Notes under the pieces: model-generated
The model's database searches: none
Told to the model about the DNA's origin: nothing
The model's input: only the letters and a program-made list of their open reading frames with translations
Position numbers and translations under genes: made by a program
Part shown: piece by piece, positions 44,235 through 52,321 of the stretch
How positions within the stretch are numbered: the first letter of the stretch is position 1
Layout of the letters: each line of letters begins with the position of its first letter
Origin: Mesobacillus harenae
Lineage (GTDB): Bacteria; Bacillota; Bacilli; Bacillales; Cytobacillaceae
Length of the DNA: 64,000 nucleotides
Assembly: GCF_013343715.1 (NCBI RefSeq)
Contig: NZ_JABUNR010000001.1
Location: 62,001-126,000, forward strand
Reading direction: 5' to 3'

Positions 44235-45509
44235 ATGGAGGATCAGTTAAAGGATTTAATCAATGAGATTGAAAAACGTGAAGGTGAGCTTGTTCATTTA
44301 TTAGAAACATTGATCCGCTTTAAAACACCTGCACCTCCAGCCAGAAATACTGAAGAAGGCCAGCAATTTATCGCCTCATTTTTAAAGAAAAAGGGCTTTG
44401 AAGTTGATATGTGGGATGTTTATCCTGGGGATCCTAATGTTGTTGGCACCCTCAAAGGTGTTCAGTCCAGCCAGTATAAAAGCCTGATTATAAATGGTCA
44501 TATGGATGTTGCCGAGGTAAATGAGGGAGAGGAATGGACGTCCGATCCATTTACTCCGCTTGTCCAAAACGGAATGGTGATTGGAAGAGGCGCAGCAGAT
44601 ATGAAAGGGGGGCTGGCTGGTGCTTTATTTGCTATTCAGCTTCTGCATGAGTCGGGAATTCAGCTGCCAGGCGATTTAACGTTTCAATCCGTTATCGGCG
44701 AAGAGGTTGGGGAAGCTGGAACATTGGAGTGCGGCAAACGCGGCTATAAAGCCGACTTTGCTCTTGTAGTCGATACCAGTGATTTACATATCCAAGGTCA
44801 AGGAGGTGTGATAACGGGCTGGATCACCGTTAAAGGTAAAAAAACATATCACGATGCTACCCGCAAGGATATGATTCATGCCGGCGGGAACCTGTTTGGA
44901 GCAAGTGCCATTGAAAAAATGATGAAAATCATTCAAGGGCTTCAAGACTTGGAGAGAAACTGGGCTGTAATGAAAAGTTATCCGGGATACCCAGCTGGAA
45001 CAAACACGATTAACCCTGCTGTTATCGAGGGAGGCAGGCATGCCGCTTTTATCGCTGATCAATGCCGGTTATGGATCACGGTTCACTTTTATCCTAACGA
45101 AACTCATGAGCAAGTTGCGAAAGAGGTAGAGCAACACATACAAACAATTGCAAATGCAGATCTGTGGTTAAGAGAAAATCCGCCAACATTTGAATGGGGA
45201 GGTTCCTCCATGATCGAGGAGCAGGGTGAGATTTTTCCTTCGTTGGAAGTGGATTCAAATCATCCAGCTGTCCGTTCTTTAGTGAATTCTCATGAAACTA
45301 TATTAAACGAAAAGGCGATTGTGGATGTTTCTCCGACTGTCACAGATGGGGGCTGGTTTGGGGATGCAGGTATTCCTGCTGCCATATATGGCCCAGGGAC
45401 GCTGCGCCATGCCCATGCCGTAAATGAACAAGTGTCGATTGAGCAGTTAATTCAATATACTAAGGTGGTTTTAACGTTTATATATCAATGGTGCCATACA
45501 GAAAAATAG
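44235..45509 (+). CDS. ylmB: Formylaminopyrimidine deformylase (M20 amidohydrolase family)
   Basis: The protein has 424 residues, close to the 426 of Bacillus YlmB. M20 metallopeptidase motifs are present: INGHMDVAEV with a metal His and Asp, GRGAADMKGG with the bridging Asp, and IGEEVGEAGT with the catalytic Glu pair. YlmB removes formyl from formylaminopyrimidine, giving aminopyrimidine for TenA. The TPP riboswitch and the tenA and thiXYZ genes that follow fix this role over a generic acetylornithine deacetylase. GGAGGGA supports the ATG at 44235; a longer frame begins upstream in the terminator and is not used. Confidence 0.88.
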   Translation: MEDQLKDLINEIEKREGELVHLLETLIRFKTPAPPARNTEEGQQFIASFLKKKGFEVDMWDVYPGDPNVVGTLKGVQSSQYKSLIINGHMDVAEVNEGEEWTSDPFTPLVQNGMVIGRGAADMKGGLAGALFAIQLLHESGIQLPGDLTFQSVIGEEVGEAGTLECGKRGYKADFALVVDTSDLHIQGQGGVITGWITVKGKKTYHDATRKDMIHAGGNLFGASAIEKMMKIIQGLQDLERNWAVMKSYPGYPAGTNTINPAVIEGGRHAAFIADQCRLWITVHFYPNETHEQVAKEVEQHIQTIANADLWLRENPPTFEWGGSSMIEEQGEIFPSLEVDSNHPAVRSLVNSHETILNEKAIVDVSPTVTDGGWFGDAGIPAAIYGPGTLRHAHAVNEQVSIEQLIQYTKVVLTFIYQWCHTEK

Positions 45510-45551
45510 TATGGAAGTTAGCAAATTTGAAAATAAGGAGAACTGCCCTAA

Positions 45552-46226
45552 ATGAAATTTTCGGAGCACATATATGAAAAACTGCAGCCAGTTTGGCGAA
45601 AAAACCATGCCCATCCATTTGTTCGGGAAATGGGTGGGGGAACATTAGACCCAGAAAAGTTTCGTTTTTATATGGTACAGGATTATCTGTATTTAATTGA
45701 TTATTCTAAGCTGTTTGCAATTGGAGCCATAAAAGCGAACAGGGTGGAAGATATGGAGAAGTTTTCTGCCTTATTGCATTCTACAATGAATGAAGAAATG
45801 GCTCTCCACCGCCAGTATGCAGAGCGATTTGGAATTTCTAGCGAGGAACTCGAACAAGCAGAGCCCTCCCCAATAACATTGGCCTATACCCACTACATGC
45901 TATATTCAGCACAAAATGGAACACTTGCAGATTTGGTAGCTGCATTGCTCCCGTGTATGTGGAGCTATTGGGAAATAGGCAAAGAACTGAGTGAAATACC
46001 AGGAGCAATTGATCACGAACTTTATGGAGACTGGATCAAAATGTACAGCTCAGAGGAGTTTGGCAGTCTTGCTAAATGGTGCATCGACTTATTGGATAAA
46101 ACGGCCAAGGGCAAGTCCCCAGATGAACTTCTTAAATTGGAGAAGATCTTTTTAAACACAACACGGTATGAACATATGTTTTGGGAAATGGCATACAACC
46201 AGGAAATGTGGCACCACGATGATTGA
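45552..46226 (+). CDS. tenA: Aminopyrimidine aminohydrolase / thiaminase II
   Basis: The protein has 224 residues, the family length. The active-site cysteine lies in LLPCMWSYWEIG, the conserved acidic and Tyr residues in FYMVQDYLYLIDYSKL and the C-terminal Glu in YEHMFWEMAYNQEMW. TenA hydrolyses aminomethylpyrimidine to hydroxymethylpyrimidine in the salvage route. AAGGAGAAC lies before the ATG. It overlaps thiZ by eight bases. Confidence 0.95.
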   Translation: MKFSEHIYEKLQPVWRKNHAHPFVREMGGGTLDPEKFRFYMVQDYLYLIDYSKLFAIGAIKANRVEDMEKFSALLHSTMNEEMALHRQYAERFGISSEELEQAEPSPITLAYTHYMLYSAQNGTLADLVAALLPCMWSYWEIGKELSEIPGAIDHELYGDWIKMYSSEEFGSLAKWCIDLLDKTAKGKSPDELLKLEKIFLNTTRYEHMFWEMAYNQEMWHHDD

Positions 46227-46995
46227 ACCAGTTTTAGAGTTTAAAAGAGTCTCGTTTGATTATAAGTCTGAACCGCTTAAAGACCGTGTGCCGATTCTCG
46301 AAGATATTAATTTCAGTGTTAATGATGGTGAATTTATATCCATTATTGGTCCCAGCGGCTGCGGGAAAAGCACAATATTTCGGCTGATTACTGGACTCGA
46401 GGAGCCAGGAGCCGGCAAAATTTACAGAAAGGGCCAGCAGGCAATAGACAGACTTGGCCGGGTCGGTTATATGCCACAGCAGGATCTGTTAATGCCATGG
46501 CGAACGGTCTTCGAAAATGCAATGCTCCCTTTAGAAATAAAAGGGATCAAGCAGAATGAAGCCGAGGAGCATGTGTTAAAGCTATTAATGGACTTTGGTT
46601 TAAAAGGTTCAGAAAAAGCATATCCAGGTGATTTATCCGGCGGGATGAGACAACGGCTGTCCTTTTTAAGAACGATTCTTAGCGGTTCTAATATTCTCCT
46701 ATTAGATGAACCGTTTAGTTCGTTAGATGCGATTACCCGGCTAACGATGCAAGAATGGCTGCTGGACCAGTGGCAGAAATTGAGTAAAACGATTTTATTC
46801 ATTACACATGACGTGGATGAAGCCTTATTTTTATCTGATCGGATTTTTGTGCTTTCACAGAAGCCAAATTCACTTATCAAAGAAGTTAAGGTGCCGCTGG
46901 GGCGGCCAAGGAGAGTCAGGGACTTAGGCAATCTGGATGTTATCACGCTGAAAGAAGCATTAATTGACGAGCTTCGGCCGAGGACAGCAACATGA
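46219..46995 (+). CDS. thiZ: Thiamine-precursor ABC transporter ATPase
   Basis: The protein has 258 residues. Walker A GPSGCGKST, signature LSGGMRQRL, Walker B ILLLDEPF and the H-loop ITHDVDEAL are all intact. It is of the nitrate/taurine/sulfonate-type ATPases to which ThiZ belongs. The ATG at 46219 sits inside the end of tenA (ATGATTGA overlap); an earlier in-frame ATG at 46168 lies deep in tenA and is unlikely. It powers uptake of formylaminopyrimidine with ThiX and ThiY. Confidence 0.9.
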   Translation: MIEPVLEFKRVSFDYKSEPLKDRVPILEDINFSVNDGEFISIIGPSGCGKSTIFRLITGLEEPGAGKIYRKGQQAIDRLGRVGYMPQQDLLMPWRTVFENAMLPLEIKGIKQNEAEEHVLKLLMDFGLKGSEKAYPGDLSGGMRQRLSFLRTILSGSNILLLDEPFSSLDAITRLTMQEWLLDQWQKLSKTILFITHDVDEALFLSDRIFVLSQKPNSLIKEVKVPLGRPRRVRDLGNLDVITLKEALIDELRPRTAT

Positions 46996-47741
46996 AAAAT
47001 CTCAATTCCTATTATTCTAGTTTGCTTGTCTTTGGTTTCCTGCTTATTTGGGAGGCAGGTGCCCGGGCTTATAATAAAAGTTTTATCCTGCCAGCACCTT
47101 CCGAAATTGCATTAACCCTATGGGAGTTGCGGTCTGTTTTAGTGCTCCATCATCTGCCCCCGACATTCCTTGTCATTTTTATAGGTCTGGTTCTCTCGAT
47201 CCTGATTGGAACAGGCCTGGCCATATGGATGAACGGAAACAAAGTTGCTGAGAAAACCTTCTATCCGATTATCATCGCTTCGCAGACCATACCGATTATT
47301 GCATTAGCGCCTATTTTTGTACTTTGGTTTGGCTATACGATTTGGAGTAAAGTAGCAGTTACGGTTTTGATCACCTTTTTTCCGATCACCGTCAGTGCAT
47401 TCGATGGACTTCGCTCTTCCGATAAAAATTTGAAGGAATTGCTTCTTACAATGGGTGCTTCTAAGAAAGACCTTTTTTTCAAACTGTATGTGCCATCTGC
47501 CTTGCCATCCTTCTTTTCAGGACTTAAGGTAGCAGTCACCCTAAGCGTGATAGGTGCAGCAATTGGAGAATGGCTAGGTGCCCAAGCTGGGCTGGGCTAT
47601 TTCAGCCGCCGTATGATGACGCAATTTGATGGAGCAGCAGTGTTTGCACCGATTGTACTGCTATCAGCAGTTGGAATTCTATTATTTCTATTAGTAACAT
47701 GGCTCGAAAAAACCCTATTAAAATGGAGGAAAACAGGATGA
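46992..47741 (+). CDS. thiX: Thiamine-precursor ABC transporter permease
   Basis: The protein has 249 residues with about six membrane helices and the permease loop LKELLLTMGASKKDLFFKLYVPSALPSFFSGLKVA contacting the ATPase. EWLGAQAGLGYF is typical of this permease group. ATGA overlaps link it to thiZ before and thiY after. Confidence 0.9.
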   Translation: MKNLNSYYSSLLVFGFLLIWEAGARAYNKSFILPAPSEIALTLWELRSVLVLHHLPPTFLVIFIGLVLSILIGTGLAIWMNGNKVAEKTFYPIIIASQTIPIIALAPIFVLWFGYTIWSKVAVTVLITFFPITVSAFDGLRSSDKNLKELLLTMGASKKDLFFKLYVPSALPSFFSGLKVAVTLSVIGAAIGEWLGAQAGLGYFSRRMMTQFDGAAVFAPIVLLSAVGILLFLLVTWLEKTLLKWRKTG

Positions 47742-48760
47742 AACTTATTACAGGAATTGTTGCAGTCTTATTGGTTAGTTTATTTTTAACAGCATGCGGA
47801 GGAAGTGATGCGACTGCCCCAGAAACAGGTGCTGATAAAAGTGATCCGTCTGCATTAACAGAGGTAAGCATCATGCTGGATTGGTATCCGAATGCTGTAC
47901 ATAGCTATTTGTATGTGGCTCAGGAGAAAGGTTATTTTGCAGAAGAAGGGATTAAAGCCGACATTCAATTCCCGGCAAATCCAACTGATCCATTGAATCT
48001 GGCGGCGGCCGGGAAAGTAACGCTTGGATTATACTATCAGCCTGATGTGATTATTGCTCGCGCAAACGATATTCCTGTAAAGTCGATTGCTTCAATCGTC
48101 CGATCTCCTTTAAATCATATTGTTTTGCTGGAAGATAGCCCGATTCAGTCTCCGAAGGATTTAGAAGGGAAAAAGGTGGGGTATCCGGGTATTCCGCTGA
48201 ATGAAGCTCTGCTTGAAACGATGGTTAAACATGATGGAGGAGACTTTAGCAAAGTAGATATGATTGATGTTGGGTTTGAACTGGGCTCATCCGTTGTTTC
48301 GGAAAAAGTGGATTCTGTTATCGGTGCCTACATAAACCATGAGGTACCCGTGCTAAAGGCGAAAGGGTATGAAACTCGTAATTTTAACCCGGTTGATTAT
48401 GGTGTGCCAGCCTATAACGAAATCGTACTTGTCACCAGTGATGAAACATGGAAGAACGATCAGAAATCCATTCAGGCCTTTTGGAAGGCGGCAAAAAAGG
48501 GTTATGAATTTATGAAGGAAAACCCCGAGGCAGCCCTCGAAATATTAATAAACAATCAGGATGAATCCAACTTCCCTTTGGATGAAGAAGTGGAGAAACA
48601 AAGCCTGGAAATATTGCTGCCTAAGATGGAAGAAGATGGAGCTGTCTTTGGTTCACAAGATGAGCAGTCCTGGACGGAAGTAAGAGATTGGATGTATGAG
48701 GCGGGTTTAATTGAATCAGCGCCTGAAGTCAATGATATGATTGAGGATATTGAAGAATAA
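47738..48760 (+). CDS. thiY: Thiamine-precursor binding lipoprotein (NMT1/THI5-like)
   Basis: The protein has 340 residues. The lipobox is LFLTACGG. The domain MLDWYPNAVHSYLYVAQEKGYFAEEGI is the NMT1/THI5-like signature used for pyrimidine precursor binding. GGAGGA supports the ATG at 47738, which overlaps the thiX stop; an earlier ATG at 47699 is not preferred. It captures formylaminopyrimidine outside the cell for the ThiXZ channel. Confidence 0.9.
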   Translation: MKLITGIVAVLLVSLFLTACGGSDATAPETGADKSDPSALTEVSIMLDWYPNAVHSYLYVAQEKGYFAEEGIKADIQFPANPTDPLNLAAAGKVTLGLYYQPDVIIARANDIPVKSIASIVRSPLNHIVLLEDSPIQSPKDLEGKKVGYPGIPLNEALLETMVKHDGGDFSKVDMIDVGFELGSSVVSEKVDSVIGAYINHEVPVLKAKGYETRNFNPVDYGVPAYNEIVLVTSDETWKNDQKSIQAFWKAAKKGYEFMKENPEAALEILINNQDESNFPLDEEVEKQSLEILLPKMEEDGAVFGSQDEQSWTEVRDWMYEAGLIESAPEVNDMIEDIEE

Positions 48761-48844
48761 AACAGTTTTTTCTTAAATAGAGGTTTTATGGTATATTTAC
48801 CTTAGGTCCTATTATAAATTGGACTTGGGAAGGGCGTGTAAGGT

Positions 48845-48973
48845 ATGAACGATCAACAATCTGAAGAAATGGTTAAGCATTTAAAAAGAATCGCGGATGC
48901 ATTAGAACGTTTATCACCACCACAATCCGAAGAATCTGCCAGCATAGAAGATGTTTTAAAAGCTACTAAATAA
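48845..48973 (+). CDS. 42-residue conserved-looking small protein
   Basis: The frame starts at ATG 48845 after AAGG and ends before a strong terminator. The product is helical and charged (EEMVKHLKRIADALERLSPP), with an acidic tail ESASIEDVLKATK. No membrane segment is seen. It lies between thiY and the next gene as a separate unit. Function unknown, but the heptad-like pattern suggests a small coiled-coil partner protein. Confidence 0.6.
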   Translation: MNDQQSEEMVKHLKRIADALERLSPPQSEESASIEDVLKATK

Positions 48974-49000
48974 ACACCTCAATTTAAAAGCAGAAAATAA

Positions 49001-49031
49001 AAGCCGCGATTATAGCGGCTTTATTTTTTTT
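49001..49031 (+). terminator. Intrinsic terminator of the 42-residue gene
   Basis: AAAGCCGC/GCGGCTTT stem followed by ATTTTTTTT. Confidence 0.9.
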
Positions 49032-49137
49032 GCAAAATGGAATAGCTCTTCCCCTAATCTCCTATTAAAGGATTGCATGTTACCCTTTTTTTTATTGAGC
49101 ATAGACTGATTAATGATGAAAGGGAGGAGGAGCAAGA

Positions 49138-49647
49138 ATGAATTTGCCCGCTGTTGATCTCGGGATCATGGCTGAACATCTGAGTACGCATGAAGGAGTT
49201 ATAAATAAACTAAAAATGTACTATGTTTCGGTCCATAACCCGACCTTAAAGAAATTGCTGGAAATACACATAAAAACATTAAGAAATCATGTTGCAGTAA
49301 TGCTGGCTCTTATAGATCCAGACCGCAACACAAAGGTGCATTTGCCTGATATGGAAAATCTTCACTCAAAAATGGTTACCGGAAATCTCTCTGAATATGA
49401 AAAGGATATTACCCTTGAAGGTAGAGCTACCGCCAAATTAATGGGCACCGATAATTTTAATTCTGCTCTGCTAATGAAAGACGCTAACGTCCAAAATGTC
49501 CACTTTAAAATGTCCCACCAGGATATAAGCATGCAGATGATGTATGGAAGGCTGTTAAAAGAGATGAATGCAGAATTTGTACCAAAGGCTAGCAAAGAAA
49601 TGCAGCAGCTGACCTTACAAAAATTTTATCATGTTCTGAATGAATAG
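49138..49647 (+). CDS. CotF/ferritin-like helical protein, possibly spore coat
   Basis: The protein has 169 residues and is all-helical with a long, His- and Met-rich stretch (NVQNVHFKMSHQDISMQMMYGRLLKEM). The N-terminal helix pair with EHLSTHEGVINKLKMY and LEIHIKTLRNHVAVM resembles CotF-like coat or ferritin-like proteins of Bacillaceae. GGGAGGAGGAG precedes the ATG. Coat function is a tentative inference. Confidence 0.45.
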   Translation: MNLPAVDLGIMAEHLSTHEGVINKLKMYYVSVHNPTLKKLLEIHIKTLRNHVAVMLALIDPDRNTKVHLPDMENLHSKMVTGNLSEYEKDITLEGRATAKLMGTDNFNSALLMKDANVQNVHFKMSHQDISMQMMYGRLLKEMNAEFVPKASKEMQQLTLQKFYHVLNE

Positions 49648-49655
49648 GATTAGAG

Positions 49656-49683
49656 TAACCCCAAGTTTATTGGGGTTATTTTT
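49656..49683 (+). terminator. Intrinsic terminator
   Basis: AACCCCAA/TTGGGGTT stem followed by ATTTTT. Confidence 0.9.
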
Positions 49684-49776
49684 AACGATTTAAAATTAAC
49701 CTAGCCCTTCCATTTTGAATAATTTGTACATAGTTTAATTAAGAGCATGTACAACAACTTGAAAGGGGTTTTTTAT

Positions 49777-50043
49777 ATGAGGAGAAGGAGAAAGGGTTTC
49801 TGCATTCCTGGATACAGATGGTGTGGACCTGGTTGTGGAGGACCAGGTGCCCCAACGAACAGTGTCGATGGATGCTGCAAAATACATGATGAATGTTACC
49901 GCAGGTTTGGACCAGCAGGAGGATGTGATCAAGTTTTTCTCAACTGTCTTCGCACCAAAGTACACCCCCATAGCAAAGAAAGAGCAGACGCCGCTTTGTT
50001 TTACAACTTTATAAGGATCCGACATGCATTTCGGTCTTGGTAA
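49777..50043 (+). CDS. Small phospholipase A2-like protein
   Basis: The protein has 88 residues and begins with a basic RRRRK cluster. The core CGPGCGGPGAPTNSVDGCCKIHDECYRRFG contains a Ca-loop-like GPGxxG segment and the catalytic HD pair in KIHDECY, as in viral VP1-type and short bacterial phospholipases A2. Several cysteines could form disulfides. GAAAGGGG supports the ATG at 49777 over an earlier frame start. It has no classical signal peptide. Membrane-damaging or spore-coat roles are known or suggested for relatives; here the role is unknown. Confidence 0.75.
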   Translation: MRRRRKGFCIPGYRWCGPGCGGPGAPTNSVDGCCKIHDECYRRFGPAGGCDQVFLNCLRTKVHPHSKERADAALFYNFIRIRHAFRSW

Positions 50044-50098
50044 CTCGAATCCTTTATATGGCAGGGGAAGAAAAGAATTTCATTGATTGATTTTAAAA

Positions 50099-50133
50099 CA
50101 AAAACACCCCAAGCATAAATCGGCTTGGGGGTT
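50099..50133 (-). terminator. Terminator of the ydhK-like gene
   Basis: On the minus strand CCCCAAGCC/GGCTTGGGG-type arms precede TTTTTGTTTT. Confidence 0.85.
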
Positions 50134-50162
50134 CCGCAACAGGCTTGCAGAGAAAGCTATGA

Positions 50163-50798
50163 TTATTCAGCCGGAGAAAGTTCGGCTTCGGTAACCCATT
50201 GGTGATTTGTGACTTTATCTGAGCCATCAGTAGGAGTGAAGTCAATCATATACACAGTTGTTTGTTCAGCAGTGTCAATTTCGGCTTTAGCACTGCCCAT
50301 TCCGGCCATATGTTCGGCTTCGAGCGTGACTTCATCTCCAGGTTCATATGGCTGCTCGCCAGCATCTTTTATTTCCTCATGAACGACCCATTTATGTTTT
50401 TCGACTCTTTCTCCGCCAGTAGTTGGATCGTAGGAAACAGCATAAACAGTTGTGTCATAGGCACCTACAATTGTTGCTTCAGCACCCTCCATGCCACCCA
50501 TGTGGCCTTCTTCGATCTTAGCCTTACTTCCAACTTCATAAGTTGGATTTTCGGCTTCCTTTAAACCTTCAGGGACTTCTCCTGATCCAGAATGGTCCAT
50601 ATCACCGTGTCCGCCATGTCCCGTCTCAGCCTCTTCTTCCTTGTTAGGTTCTTCTGTACCTGTTTGGTCAGTACCTTGTTCTTCCGTTTGGTTGTTTTCA
50701 GCTTCGTCTGGGTTCGCGTCCTCGCTGGCAGCACCACATGCCGTTAAAGAGAAGGCTGTAAGTAAAGCAATAATTCCCATCATCCATTTCTTCATCAT
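50163..50798 (-). CDS. YdhK family lipoprotein (two DUF1541 repeats)
   Basis: The protein has 211 residues. The lipobox FSLTACGA is followed by an acidic, His/Gly-rich linker (GHGGHGDMDHSG). Two DUF1541-type repeats follow: EEGHMGGMEGAEATIVGAYDTTVYAVSY and LEAEHMAGMGSAKAEI, each with a HM-x2-M motif and a YxxxF/Y strand. Methionine and histidine pairs suggest an extracytoplasmic copper or other soft-metal site (inference). AAGGAGG gives good spacing to the first ATG. Confidence 0.85.
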   Translation of the reverse strand: MMKKWMMGIIALLTAFSLTACGAASEDANPDEAENNQTEEQGTDQTGTEEPNKEEEAETGHGGHGDMDHSGSGEVPEGLKEAENPTYEVGSKAKIEEGHMGGMEGAEATIVGAYDTTVYAVSYDPTTGGERVEKHKWVVHEEIKDAGEQPYEPGDEVTLEAEHMAGMGSAKAEIDTAEQTTVYMIDFTPTDGSDKVTNHQWVTEAELSPAE

Positions 50799-51122
50799 AT
50801 AAAATCCTCCTTAATTACTTTTAAAACCATAATAACAATTAAATGTGCAGAAATTATGGAGTAAGTCCAAATGACACACCCCTTCTTTTCCCCTGAATAA
50901 GCTGTTTTATACATATTTTTAACTGATGCAGGATTAATTTCTTTTTTTATGGCTAAAATTAAAAAGTTATAATGACAATAGACACTCTTAAAAAGTGGCT
51001 TACCCGAGATGCCGGCTTCGTATTAATTGTATAGAAAAAGCAATTATGGTAGTTTTTATTAACACGAGGGCTAAAAGATCAGCTTGGTTATATTAGTATT
51101 TCTTATAAAGGAGCAATGTAAA
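50799..51122. promoter_or_regulatory. Divergent spacer between the YdhK and BNR-type lipoprotein genes
   Basis: A TATAAT at 50968-50973, with a poor -35, could start the rightward transcript and give a leader of about 140 bases. I see no small gene. Confidence 0.35.
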
Positions 51123-52127
51123 GTGATAAAGTATTTAGCAGCTATGGGAATTTTAACCATTACAATTAGCATGACGGGATGCGCCCAAGATAATGAACAG
51201 AATCAAGTTGAGGAAGAACAAGTTGAGCAAACGGAAAGAGAACAAGACGCCGGAACTGAAACTCAAGAAAATAGTTCAGGAGTGATTGCGGCAAGTGACT
51301 TCTTCGAAAGCTTTACGGGAAAAATCGATCATATCCATGGAATTGGATATGTGGGGAACCAGAATGCCCCATTTTATGCAACACATGATGGAATAAAGGT
51401 TTACGAAAATGGCGAATGGTTCAAGACGAAGAAAGAGAATAACGATTATATGGGATTCAGCCCTACAGCTGAAGGTTTTTATACGAGCGGACATCCAGGC
51501 CCTGGGTCTGACCTTCCAAATCCGTTTGGAATAAAGAAAAGCACAGATAGTGGGCAAACCCTCCAGGATATTGTCCTTGAAGGAGAAACAGACTTTCACA
51601 CAATGGGAGCCGGCTACAATAATAACACTCTGTTTGTATTAAATCCGGTGAAAAATTCGCTCATGGAGGCGAATCGCTTTTATCACAGTGAAGATGGTGG
51701 AAAAACGTGGAATGAGGCAAAAGCAAGTGGAATTGAAGGAGAAATCATCAACATCGCTGTGCACCCTGATGATTCCAACGTGGTCGCTGCTTCAGGAGGA
51801 GAAGGAGTATTCTTGTCCGAAAATGGAGGAGAAAGCTTCGAGCGTGTCTCTAACAATGTGCAAGGGACGGCCGTATATTTCTCAAAGGACAGTCTTTGGT
51901 ATGGGGGCTATAGCGGAGATGCTATGCTGATTAAGCGCTCCTTGGAGAATGGTGAGGAGGAAGAAATAAATCTTCCCGAAATGAATCAGGATGCAGTCCA
52001 GTATTTTGCTCAAAATCCTCAAAAAGAAGATGAACTGACCTTTGTCTCGATAAAAGGTAAAGTCTATCAAACGGTAAACGGGGCAAGTGATTGGGAGATT
52101 ATTGTGGAAGACGGCAAATCAAAATAA
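51123..52127 (+). CDS. F510_1955-like glycosyl-hydrolase-fold lipoprotein (BNR/sialidase-like)
   Basis: The protein has about 334 residues. The lipobox TGCAQD is followed by an acidic, Gln-rich linker. The domain holds beta-propeller blades of the BNR/sialidase type, with HIHGIGYV, YATHDGIKVY, IKKSTDSGQT, YHSEDGGKTWNE and SENGGESFERV giving the repeated Asp-box pattern. The GTG at 51123 has AAAGGAG upstream; an earlier ATG at 51084 lacks a site. Similar proteins often lie near metal-handling or thiol-redox genes in Bacillus. Activity unknown. Confidence 0.75.
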   Translation: MIKYLAAMGILTITISMTGCAQDNEQNQVEEEQVEQTEREQDAGTETQENSSGVIAASDFFESFTGKIDHIHGIGYVGNQNAPFYATHDGIKVYENGEWFKTKKENNDYMGFSPTAEGFYTSGHPGPGSDLPNPFGIKKSTDSGQTLQDIVLEGETDFHTMGAGYNNNTLFVLNPVKNSLMEANRFYHSEDGGKTWNEAKASGIEGEIINIAVHPDDSNVVAASGGEGVFLSENGGESFERVSNNVQGTAVYFSKDSLWYGGYSGDAMLIKRSLENGEEEEINLPEMNQDAVQYFAQNPQKEDELTFVSIKGKVYQTVNGASDWEIIVEDGKSK

Positions 52128-52145
52128 TTAATTTCTATAGTTAGA

Positions 52146-52178
52146 GGCAGGGGACCTTAAAGATTCCCTGCCTTTTTT
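52146..52178 (+). terminator. Intrinsic terminator
   Basis: GGCAGGG/CCCTGCC stem with TTTTTT, after the BNR-type lipoprotein gene. Confidence 0.9.
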
Positions 52179-52321
52179 AGGTTTGGTGCCAGAGGACTCT
52201 TTTTAAAATATTACAATATTATGAGGTTGCTTACCGTGTTCATGAAATTTTCACCGGTTCCCGATAATTTCTGCACACTTTCCTCTTATTCTAATGTTAA
52301 TACAGATTAGGAGGATTAAGC

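Noticed and set aside
46467..46946. Long minus-strand frame inside thiZ
   Set aside because: It is a shadow of a conserved ATPase gene; no ribosome site and no recognisable protein pattern.
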